A DNA stretch of 6,658 nucleotides, taken from assembly GCA_015061765.1 (NCBI GenBank), contig SUVZ01000215.1, positions 1 through 6,658 on the forward strand. Reading direction: 5' to 3'. This stretch comes from Lentisphaerota bacterium. GTDB lineage: Bacteria > Verrucomicrobiota > Kiritimatiellia > RFP12 > UBA1067. The notes beneath the pieces are model-generated. The model was not told the origin of the DNA and ran no database searches. It was given only the letters and a program-made list of their open reading frames with translations. The translations under genes were made by a program, and so were the position numbers. Shown in pieces: positions 1-6,282 of the stretch (position 1 is its first letter; every line of letters starts with the position of its first letter).

Positions 1-578
1 TGGCGTTCTGCAAGACGGACTATCAGCTTCACATCCGGCGTGGGAGTGGACTTCGTGCCGTACGTCTGGAAGATGACAGGACGTTTCGCGATCTTCCCGA
101 GAGCATCCCATGCCGTCTCTATCTCATCCTGTGAACGTACATCGTCAGGAGGACGAGATATCATCGCGATCTTCGTGCGCGGATGGCGCATCGCGACCTG
201 TTCTATCTCGGAGGCGATCACGATCATCTCAGCAGTGTTCGTGCCGTTCGCACCAAGGGTCAGAACGCAATTGCGTCCTTCTAGAGCCGCGGCACACGCC
301 TCAAACCCCTTGAACTTCTCATCAACCGACAAAAGGTCGATAGCATCGTTTGACTGGCACCAGATGACACCGGGACATCCGCTATCCGCTACCCATACAG
401 CCTCTTTTGCAAGCGACTCGTAATCGACAGCGCCATCCTCAAAATACGGCGTGGACATGATCGGGAACGGACCTCGCATCTCATGCGGCGCCGGCACTGA
501 AACCTGTCCGCAAACAGACAGAGCGGAAAGAAGTGTTGCCGATGCGACAGCAAAAGCCTTGACCGTATTCTTTATCAT
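1..578 (-). CDS. Exported DapA/NanA-fold (DHDPS family) protein, 5' part only
   Basis: The first 192 residues are present; the gene runs off the left edge. Residues 1-24 look like a Sec signal peptide (K3/K7, then a hydrophobic stretch ending V-C-G before Q25). V22 before C23 argues against a lipobox. From residue 34 the sequence follows the dihydrodipicolinate synthase / N-acetylneuraminate lyase family: RGPFPIMSTPYFEDGAVDY, then the strand-2 region GVIWCQSND (70-78), LSVDEK (83-88), and GANGTNTAEM (109-118) matching the usual G-x-x-x-(N/S)-x-T-x-E stretch. Family members are normally cytoplasmic class I aldolases with a Schiff-base lysine, which here would lie beyond the window. The usual GTTGE loop aligns with QSNDA, and the catalytic PYY region with RPPDD (142-146), so the chemistry is uncertain. 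ATG at 578 is chosen because it supplies the signal peptide. ATG at 479 would give a normal cytosolic start but has no ribosome-binding site. An AGGA lies 12 bases before ATG 578, a long spacing. The gene follows the LamG/hydrolase operon in the same direction but behind a terminator. Confidence 0.85.
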   Translation of the reverse strand, partial: MIKNTVKAFAVASATLLSALSVCGQVSVPAPHEMRGPFPIMSTPYFEDGAVDYESLAKEAVWVADSGCPGVIWCQSNDAIDLLSVDEKFKGFEACAAALEGRNCVLTLGANGTNTAEMIVIASEIEQVAMRHPRTKIAMISRPPDDVRSQDEIETAWDALGKIAKRPVIFQTYGTKSTPTPDVKLIVRLAER

Positions 579-601
579 GTATTCTCGTTTTCCTTTCTGC
601 T

Positions 602-619
602 TCAATCGCATGAATCGCA
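602..619 (-). repeat. Tandem 9-bp repeat in the leader of the DapA-fold gene
   Basis: On the plus strand TCAATCGCA (602-610) is followed directly by TGAATCGCA (611-619), matching at 8 of 9 positions. It lies 24 bases before the start codon of the leftward DapA-fold gene, so it could be part of an operator or leader. It is short enough to be chance. Confidence 0.3.
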
Positions 620-680
620 TATACAAATATTTTCGAAGCGTATTGTATCATATATCAATCCAATTCCGGTATCTCACATA

Positions 681-731
681 AATAAAGAAAGGAAAGGGAA
701 GACGTGACGCGTAAAGCGTTCATCGTCTTCC
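681..731 (-). terminator. Rho-independent-type terminator of the LamG/hydrolase operon
   Basis: GGAAGACG (697-704) pairs with CGTCTTCC (724-731) as an 8-bp stem. The stem continues inward as TGA/TCA and CGC/GCG around a five-base loop at 711-715, with single-base bulges at 719 and 723. Read leftward, the stem is followed by the pyrimidine-rich tract CTTTCCTTTCTTTATT (696-681), as expected for termination of minus-strand transcription. It starts about 164 bases after the stop codon of the hydrolase-like gene. No T-run follows in the plus direction, so it appears one-way. The T-tract is interrupted by C, so some read-through into the DapA-fold gene is possible. Confidence 0.7.
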
Positions 732-750
732 TTCTGAAGAAAACGTTTCA

Positions 751-781
751 GCTATGGATTTGAAAACTTCAATGCTATGGA
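751..781. repeat. Pair of 8-bp direct repeats in the 3' untranslated region
   Basis: GCTATGGA occurs at 751-758 and again at 774-781, 23 bases apart start to start, with an AT-rich spacer. The pair lies between the hydrolase-like gene and the terminator. No function can be assigned, and chance occurrence is quite possible. Confidence 0.3.
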
Positions 782-894
782 AGGTTGATGCTATTCTTCC
801 ACTCGATTGATATTGTGTTATCTTTCTCAAAACTACGAGATAATACCAACCGTCTCCTGTCGATTGATTGTCTTATGATAGATTTGCTGCAATG

Positions 895-3723
895 TCATCT
901 GGTGGCGGATAAATTTGGCTTCAGATACATATCAACGACAGTTTTCGCAGGAGGCTCACGCCATGCTGACGGTTTCACAACACGATACGAAAAAGTGCCC
1001 TTCACTGGTTTGATATCCGTCATCCCCGCTTTGACCGCAAAGGGTACGGATCCTATCTCCTTGCCGTCTTCGTCGAGCGCCGTTACTGACACGGCGGCAT
1101 ACGGCAGCATGAACCTAGTGCCTTTTCGAAGAAACACCTCATCTGTACCGTCAGAGTTGATCAGACGGTACATGCGTCCGTTCGTTCCGCCAAAAGGTGT
1201 TATCACGTATTTGCCGTAAGCATTGATGTACGCGTACTCCGGAGAGACGGAAAGGTCTGTGCGGTTGCCACATTCACGGACAGCGCCAGAGACGGCGCAT
1301 GCAGATCCGTCTCCCGACAGCGCAAAGAATCCGTTCGGCTGAAAAACGATCCGTTTGTTTTTCCAGGGGAATGTCATGCGATCGGTCATTGACCCGTTTG
1401 CGGCGGTCTGTGAGCCGTCATTGTAAAGCACCGTTACCTGAGAACGACGATAGACATCCGTAGCGACAGCGGTTGAAGTGTCGAGAAGATTGCCGTCGGC
1501 ATCCACATAGCGGATGTCCTTGACATCTGCCTTGCAGTAGTGTCTGGCAGTTCCAATCAGCATGAAGTAGCTTTGGTCCTCGTCTTCGGGGCTTCCTTTA
1601 AGGAGAAATCCCTGATGACCAAACGCCACGGTTGCCGCAAGAAAGCGGTCAATCCAGACATTGTGGTTTGGAGACTTCCATCCGTAAGGATAGAATGTTG
1701 AATAAGGATCTCCCATACCAATGTTGTTTGAGAGCGGATGGATGCGAAGGAGATCGAAGTCGACAAGCCATGGATTGACATGAAGGCGGTATGGCTGATC
1801 CTGCGCCCAGCTGCCGTCGTCGAGTCCACTGTACATGAAGTGACATCCGCCTTCGGACCAGACCGGACCACCGATAGTTCGGCGCTGGAAGTCGAGCACT
1901 TCACCGTAAGCGTAGTAGGTGGCGGCGAACGTGCCTGCCCCTGGAACGCGGGCGTCGTAGTCGGTGCGAGACCACGGTGTAACGCATGTGTGTACATCGC
2001 AGTATATCGTATTGAAACGGAACTTGCGTTGAAGTTCTGTCAAAATCACTTCACAAGCTTCATTGATAAATGCTGGCTTGGGCGCATAGCATCGGTACCA
2101 CGCGCGCTGGAGATTGTTGTCTTGCGTCCGTGCGATGCGGTCTGCATGCCACCAGGCATTGACCGGTGCGAGGTCTGTGTAGTTATTGTACGGTCCGTAT
2201 GGGTAGCCCAAATCGTCTGTCATGAACCGCGTGAAGTCTCGCATCCCCTCGTCACCGCCCTTGCGAGGTGCGCAGCGTGTCCGAAACGTGAAGCTTTCGT
2301 GACCATCACGCATGCACAGTTCGTGGTCGTTCACAAAAAGACGAGAAATACCGCGCCTGCGTCTGTCACGCCAGATCGCCTTATCACGTTTGCGATCGCC
2401 GGATGCCATGAAGGTCCATTGTTTTTCGGCCGTGAGTTCTCGATAAGGGGAAGGCGGATTGGGGATAGCGGGCAATACATCCCCGAACTCGGACGAGAAC
2501 GACCATACGAACCTTTCGAACACCGGATTGCGGTTGCCGTCAGTCTTCGGCAGATACCTGACCCCGCCGTTTGAGCCAATGGATCCGTCGGACGGTCTGC
2601 CGTAAGGGAAGATCTCGGATCCATTTGACTGCGTCCAATCCACAGAAGCCAGATGGAAGAAAGGTTTCCCATCCTCATTTGACATAACCACGCATGGTCT
2701 GCGGAACATGTCATCACCTCCTGGACCGTAAGAATAGTAAGGCAACGGTATGAGCTTTGCTCCATTCGTTGCCGCCATTTTCCCGAACCGCACCTCCTTC
2801 ACTCCGATCGGCGCCTCGATATCTGCAACTATAGAGTTCGCTATGCGATGGAAACGCACCTTTGCACCTTTTGCCGCTTTAAGAGGAAAGAGTCCTCCTC
2901 CTTTGGCAAAACGCATCCAAGCCCCCTTGCGAAAACGTACGGCGAGATCGTCCCAACGTGTCGGATCAGACGGGAACCGGAATTCGATATTGGGATCTTC
3001 TCGCACGATCGGCACAATCGTAGTCGGAGTTGCAGGAAACGGCAAACGCCCCGTCCCAGTGTTGAAACCCTGCGGAGCATTCGGAAATATCTGAACGCCT
3101 CGTTTGGGGCGAGGCCTGAATACAATCGGTTTCAACTCCTCGTGATAGGCGGCGAAACTTGTCAATTCGATCCAGCGGTCTTTCCTGTCCGGCCCTCCGC
3201 GTATCGCAAAACCAGTGAACCTGCCGCCTTTGGCCACGCGAGCTGTAAAATCCGAAGGAAGGCGTTTTTGAAGAAGAAACCACTCTTTATGGTTAAGAGG
3301 GTGGAAGTCCACGGAAAACTCTTTGCCATCCGCATCGAGAAACTCCGCAGAGATGGTAATCCGTGCGGCTCTGTCTCGAGGGGCGTGATTGCCCCATACC
3401 CACAGGCTCACGGTGTTGAATCCTGGCGTCACAGGCACGGGGCTGGATAGTGAAATGCGCACAACGGCGTTTACCGCATTCAGTCGATAGGCAAGATGCA
3501 TTACTCCATCGCCGAAAAGGACATTCTCGGAAGCTGTTTTGATTGTCGCTGTCGCGGCGGTGGTACGGCACGTCCAGCCGTCTGCGGAAACGAGGGGTAA
3601 CAGGACGGGACGGTCATCTGCATTGCGGTTGGCCCAGTCGAATTCGTACGGGCGCGTACCGGCCATACAGACAAAAGATCCCGCAAGCAAAAAAACGACA
3701 AGTTTTCTCATGGAGGACATCAT
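895..3723 (-). CDS. Exported TIM-barrel glycoside-hydrolase-like protein with N-terminal beta-sandwich
   Basis: The protein has 942 residues. Residues 1-22 form a Sec signal peptide (M5-R6-K7, hydrophobic LVVFLLAGSFVCMAG), so it acts in the periplasm or outside the cell. Residues about 25-195 alternate as beta-strands in the manner of a jelly-roll carbohydrate-binding domain. A second beta-rich region (about 230-420) precedes a likely (beta/alpha)8 core (about 430-725), followed by a C-terminal beta-sandwich (about 735-915). Core landmarks are HELCMRDGHE (467-476), GPYNNYTDLAPVNAWW (510-525), NTIYCDVHT (571-579), TDYDARVPGAG (587-597) and GGPVWSEGG (618-626). D576 at a strand end and E624 on the next strand are the best nucleophile and acid/base candidates, as in retaining families such as GH101 and GH129; I cannot place it in a named family. 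The start is ATG 3723, overlapping the preceding stop as ATGA. ATGs at 3720 and 3711 are alternatives and none has a Shine-Dalgarno, so translation probably depends on coupling to the LamG gene. The substrate is unknown. A mucin-type or other glycoconjugate is only a guess. Confidence 0.85.
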   Translation of the reverse strand: MMSSMRKLVVFLLAGSFVCMAGTRPYEFDWANRNADDRPVLLPLVSADGWTCRTTAATATIKTASENVLFGDGVMHLAYRLNAVNAVVRISLSSPVPVTPGFNTVSLWVWGNHAPRDRAARITISAEFLDADGKEFSVDFHPLNHKEWFLLQKRLPSDFTARVAKGGRFTGFAIRGGPDRKDRWIELTSFAAYHEELKPIVFRPRPKRGVQIFPNAPQGFNTGTGRLPFPATPTTIVPIVREDPNIEFRFPSDPTRWDDLAVRFRKGAWMRFAKGGGLFPLKAAKGAKVRFHRIANSIVADIEAPIGVKEVRFGKMAATNGAKLIPLPYYSYGPGGDDMFRRPCVVMSNEDGKPFFHLASVDWTQSNGSEIFPYGRPSDGSIGSNGGVRYLPKTDGNRNPVFERFVWSFSSEFGDVLPAIPNPPSPYRELTAEKQWTFMASGDRKRDKAIWRDRRRRGISRLFVNDHELCMRDGHESFTFRTRCAPRKGGDEGMRDFTRFMTDDLGYPYGPYNNYTDLAPVNAWWHADRIARTQDNNLQRAWYRCYAPKPAFINEACEVILTELQRKFRFNTIYCDVHTCVTPWSRTDYDARVPGAGTFAATYYAYGEVLDFQRRTIGGPVWSEGGCHFMYSGLDDGSWAQDQPYRLHVNPWLVDFDLLRIHPLSNNIGMGDPYSTFYPYGWKSPNHNVWIDRFLAATVAFGHQGFLLKGSPEDEDQSYFMLIGTARHYCKADVKDIRYVDADGNLLDTSTAVATDVYRRSQVTVLYNDGSQTAANGSMTDRMTFPWKNKRIVFQPNGFFALSGDGSACAVSGAVRECGNRTDLSVSPEYAYINAYGKYVITPFGGTNGRMYRLINSDGTDEVFLRKGTRFMLPYAAVSVTALDEDGKEIGSVPFAVKAGMTDIKPVKGTFSYRVVKPSAWREPPAKTVVDMYLKPNLSATR
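3720..3723 (-). promoter_or_regulatory. ATGA stop/start overlap (translational coupling)
   Basis: On the minus strand the last codon of the LamG gene (CGA) is followed by TGA, which overlaps the ATG of the hydrolase-like gene by the four bases ATGA. A second in-frame ATG follows at once. The roughly 20 bases upstream contain no AGGAGG-like sequence, so ribosomes finishing the LamG gene are the likely source of initiation. Confidence 0.8.
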
Positions 3724-6122
3724 CGTATGCTTATGACAAAACCCCAGTGCAACAGGCCAAGAAACCGTTCAGGTGGCAGAACACCTCGAGAAATACGAAG
3801 CGAATTGATGTAGCCTTGAATATTTAGGGTCTCTCCGGATGATTCGCCCACCAACAGGCGGTGTCCTCCCGGATAGGAGTATAGGAGTGCATTTACTGTT
3901 TTCTCGCCAAGAGGCTTGTAGTCATAATAGAGCTGAACGGCAGTAGAGCTTCCGCAAGGGTTGAACGTAATCGCGCAATGATGCCACTTTCCGTCCACCA
4001 CGGCGTTGGGAAGCGACCATTCGAGATAGGATATCGATACTCCGTCCGCTTGTCGGATTGCAAGCCCAAGAACGGATGCGGCACCACCGTGTCTGTACAG
4101 ATACCAGTCAAAGTTTGAAGAATTGCCTTGCACCAGACGCAAAATGCCTGCGTGAGGTCCGGAGAATGTCTGATAAGGATGCCCTTCCGCTATTCCTGTG
4201 AACTTCGACCAGAACTCCACTGTGTATGAATCGTTCTCATAAAGACGGCTCACCGGGAACACGATGCGACTCTTGTTCAGGTATACGGAATGATCGTTCA
4301 CCACGACTTCCGATCCGCCGGTGCCATCCAGAAGAAGCCGTCCCGGCGACGTTCTCACGAACTCCGGCGCATTGCCGCCCGTACGCGCCTCGCCCGTTCC
4401 TGTGATGGAAAGTGCGTCATCTTCCAAGGATTCCATCTTGTAGCTGTTTTCGAATCGTGCGAGAAGCAATGGATTCGGCGACGCTGAACCTACGGCATGA
4501 GCGGTCAGGAACTGTTCGGGGGAGAGCGCTCGTTTTGTTATACGGCAATCGTCAAGCCACCCATCAAAACTCTGTACTCCGTTCTCGTTCGCACCAAGAT
4601 AGAGAGATAGCCCTTTTGTGATTTTGACGCAACCCGCATCTTTGATGTCGGCCAGTCTGTAGTCACAGTATGCACGCACCTGCCTGTTGGACGCATCGCT
4701 GACGAATGCGACATGGTGCCATTCGCCGTCCGCCAGATCCGTCTGACCTGAACCGAATGCATTCCACGCCCCATTGTCGCTGTAGCAGAAGAGAAGTCTG
4801 TCAGAACCGTTGAACATCGCCTGTGCAGCGATTGCGGAGCCTTTTCCAAGCTTTAGGATCGTCTGGTTTCCGCGTACGGACGATCTGCGCGCCTTGAAGA
4901 AGCACTCGATCGTATAATTGTGGTTGGTGTTGTCCTTATCTCCGAGCAGGTCCGTCGCATTAGGGACCTCAATGAAGCTCGCCTTGCCGACCGCGTTCGT
5001 CTCAAGGCTGAATGACGCATTGTTTGCTACGGCATCATCGGCATACACATTGGCATGCATACTATCCCCTGCTCTGTCTTCATTGTCGAATGATGTCGAG
5101 TTCGGCGTCCCGTTAATCTTCAGCGATCCCTGATGCGAGAAGTCCTCGCTCACGCTCTCGGCATACTGGCACTGCAGGGTGCCCGTCGCGTTTTCAAAAC
5201 GTATGTTTAATACTTCGTCCTCACAGACTGGTTTGGAAGCGGGCTGAAGTCGCAGAAATCTGTCTGGAGTAAGCGCCACATCAGAGACTCGCACCTCGTC
5301 GATATAGCCGGGGAAACGGCGTCCGCCGCTTCCGGACTGGTGGAAATTATAGCCACCGATCCATGTTGCTGTTCCTGCAGGATATGCGTCGATAGCTCCA
5401 GTTTTGGAATAGACACGGTCTCCGGAGCCGTTTTTTCTTTCAAGAACGTAGTCAACGTATATTCGGACGTTGTTTCCATCGTATGTGAACGCCACATGAT
5501 GCCATAAGCCGTCGTTCACCTTTGCCGTTCCGTCTCCGTACCAGATCGATGTATTTCCTCCTGCCCGGAACCGCAATCCAATCGTCCCGCTCTCGAACAT
5601 ATATATTGCATAGCGCTCCTGTGTGAACGATGTGTCAACAAGCGCACCTACAATAGGTGCGAATGTGTAATATACGCCCCCTGTAGAGCAGACAAAGCAT
5701 TCAACCGTAAAAGAGGATTTTCCTCCGATCCCTGAATATAGTACGTTTCCGTTGCCAAACCTCAGCGCACCTCCGTAGTAGGCGCGCCCCGTGTTCGAAG
5801 ATGCGCTGTCCCCACCACGTGCGGTGGTGAATTGCATTGCTGAACGATTCACTCTGCTTACACCTGTAACAGGGTCATACACCTTCATACCAGCGAACGG
5901 CCGTGCGTAGCGAGGAAGATAACCACCCGAATTTTCGGTTTTTGCAGGGCCTGCAAAGGAATATACGTTGGCATATGTGTCTGGCGCCTGATCGCAGGCT
6001 ACTGTCGATGCCTGCGCAACCGTTCCGGCATCCTCTTCGTCGAAGTGCCACCATGCGATGGTTTCGGAATGCGCCAGATGCATCGCAACTGCCACCAACA
6101 GCACTGACATGTTTTTTCTCAT
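3720..6122 (-). CDS. Exported protein with three tandem LamG-like (concanavalin A-type) domains
   Basis: The protein has 800 residues. Residues 1-19 are a Sec signal peptide (MRKN, hydrophobic core, A-H-S before E20). The rest is three LamG-like jelly-roll units of the LamG_3 kind, at about 21-291, 304-541 and 551-789. Each opens with a strand such as IAWWHFDEE, VLNIRFEN or PLLLARFEN. Each carries a central SFTVECF / NYTIECF / SYTVEFW strand and a GLWHHVAF / GEWHHVAF / GKWHHCAI signature (WHH at 207, 468 and 713). Each closes with GYIDEVRVSDVALTPDRFL or its counterparts. LamG domains of this type usually bind carbohydrates or proteins outside the cell. No catalytic domain, transmembrane segment or sorting tail is visible, and the protein ends 12 residues after the last domain signature. 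ATG 6122 is fixed by AAAGGAG with 7-base spacing. It is first in an operon and translationally coupled to the hydrolase-like gene, so an accessory binding role for that enzyme or its substrate is the likeliest job (inference). Confidence 0.9.
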   Translation of the reverse strand: MRKNMSVLLVAVAMHLAHSETIAWWHFDEEDAGTVAQASTVACDQAPDTYANVYSFAGPAKTENSGGYLPRYARPFAGMKVYDPVTGVSRVNRSAMQFTTARGGDSASSNTGRAYYGGALRFGNGNVLYSGIGGKSSFTVECFVCSTGGVYYTFAPIVGALVDTSFTQERYAIYMFESGTIGLRFRAGGNTSIWYGDGTAKVNDGLWHHVAFTYDGNNVRIYVDYVLERKNGSGDRVYSKTGAIDAYPAGTATWIGGYNFHQSGSGGRRFPGYIDEVRVSDVALTPDRFLRLQPASKPVCEDEVLNIRFENATGTLQCQYAESVSEDFSHQGSLKINGTPNSTSFDNEDRAGDSMHANVYADDAVANNASFSLETNAVGKASFIEVPNATDLLGDKDNTNHNYTIECFFKARRSSVRGNQTILKLGKGSAIAAQAMFNGSDRLLFCYSDNGAWNAFGSGQTDLADGEWHHVAFVSDASNRQVRAYCDYRLADIKDAGCVKITKGLSLYLGANENGVQSFDGWLDDCRITKRALSPEQFLTAHAVGSASPNPLLLARFENSYKMESLEDDALSITGTGEARTGGNAPEFVRTSPGRLLLDGTGGSEVVVNDHSVYLNKSRIVFPVSRLYENDSYTVEFWSKFTGIAEGHPYQTFSGPHAGILRLVQGNSSNFDWYLYRHGGAASVLGLAIRQADGVSISYLEWSLPNAVVDGKWHHCAITFNPCGSSTAVQLYYDYKPLGEKTVNALLYSYPGGHRLLVGESSGETLNIQGYINSLRISRGVLPPERFLGLLHWGFVISIR

Positions 6123-6129
6123 CTTTCAA

Positions 6130-6136
6130 CTCCTTT
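6130..6136 (-). promoter_or_regulatory. Ribosome-binding site of the LamG gene
   Basis: AAAGGAG on the minus strand lies seven bases before ATG 6122. It is the only strong Shine-Dalgarno sequence in the window, and it selects this start over the in-frame ATG twelve bases further in. Confidence 0.85.
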
Positions 6137-6187
6137 GATTTCGTTAGAACACAGAAGTCACCTTCTACAGCTCATTACTGGTGGAAA

Positions 6188-6216
6188 GTTATATCAGTTT
6201 TATTCCAGGATTACAA
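6188..6216 (-). promoter_or_regulatory. Candidate sigma70-type promoter of the LamG/hydrolase operon
   Basis: On the minus strand TTGTAA (6216-6211) is separated by 17 bases from TATAAC (6193-6188). These match the -35 and -10 consensus at 4 of 6 and 5 of 6 positions. Transcription would start near 6180, leaving a leader of about 58 bases that contains the ribosome-binding site. A weak -35 fits a promoter that needs an activator. Confidence 0.5.
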
Positions 6217-6262
6217 CATCAACCATTCCTTTTCCTACAACAAGATGTTCCTTTTTCAACAA
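6203..6262 (-). repeat. Phased direct repeats, candidate operator in the divergent promoter region
   Basis: Read on the minus strand, TTGTTGAAAAAGGAA (6262-6248) and TTGTTGTAGGAAAAGGAA (6243-6226) are two copies of a TTGTTG...AAAAGGAA motif. A degenerate third copy, TGTTGTAATCCTGGAA (6218-6203), overlaps the proposed -35 box. The GGAA ends fall at 6251, 6229 and 6206, a spacing of 22 to 23 bases or about two helical turns. Direct repeats at this spacing next to a -35 box are what AraC-type dimers bind, and the neighbouring regulator looks XylR-like. The assignment as an operator is inference. Confidence 0.45.
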
Positions 6263-6267
6263 CTATG

Positions 6268-6275
6268 TGATATCA
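6268..6275. promoter_or_regulatory. Perfect 8-bp palindrome just before the regulator start
   Basis: TGATATCA reads the same on both strands and lies seven bases before the regulator ATG. ATGTG (6265-6269) and CACAT (6280-6284) around it form an imperfect outer inverted repeat that reaches into the start codon. It could be an autoregulatory site. Its small size makes this tentative. Confidence 0.25.
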
Positions 6276-6282
6276 TTGACAC

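Larger units (their letters stand above)
579..894. other. Non-coding gap between the hydrolase-like gene and the DapA-fold gene
   Basis: This AT-rich stretch holds no convincing gene. Its main content is the hairpin terminator at 681-731. The part at 579-680 should hold the promoter of the leftward DapA-fold gene. On the minus strand a TTGATA followed 18 bases later by GAAAAT is the best -35/-10 pair I could find, and it is weak. The part at 732-894 is the 3' untranslated region of the hydrolase-like gene and contains short repeats (GCTATGGA at 751 and 774; CGATTGAT at 804 and 861) of unknown meaning. Confidence 0.7.

Noticed and set aside
655..723. A 22-codon minus-strand reading frame starting at ATG 723, preceded by AAGGAAG
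   Set aside because: Both its start and its apparent ribosome-binding site fall in the terminator stem, and the peptide (MNALRVTSSLSF...) has no recognisable features. The purine run is explained by the hairpin.
652..813. Inverted 9-bp match ATATCAATC (652-660) and GATTGATAT (805-813)
   Set aside because: The arms are short, A/T-rich and 144 bases apart. The terminator hairpin lies between them, and nothing else points to a mobile-element end or attachment site.
1738..2574. Long plus-strand open frame (278 codons) opposite the hydrolase-like gene
   Set aside because: It lies antisense inside a gene with clear domain motifs, has no ribosome-binding site, and its translation is rich in Cys/Arg/Val with no recognisable domain. 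It is a shadow of the real gene.
2848..3450. Plus-strand open frame of 200 codons opposite the N-terminal part of the hydrolase-like gene
   Set aside because: It is antisense to a well-supported coding region, basic and low in recognisable structure, and has no supporting signals.
3720..3760. Possible frameshift at the end of the LamG gene, because the protein stops 12 residues after its last domain
   Set aside because: The third unit is complete through its closing motif, and the stop forms a clean ATGA overlap with the next gene, which argues for a natural end.
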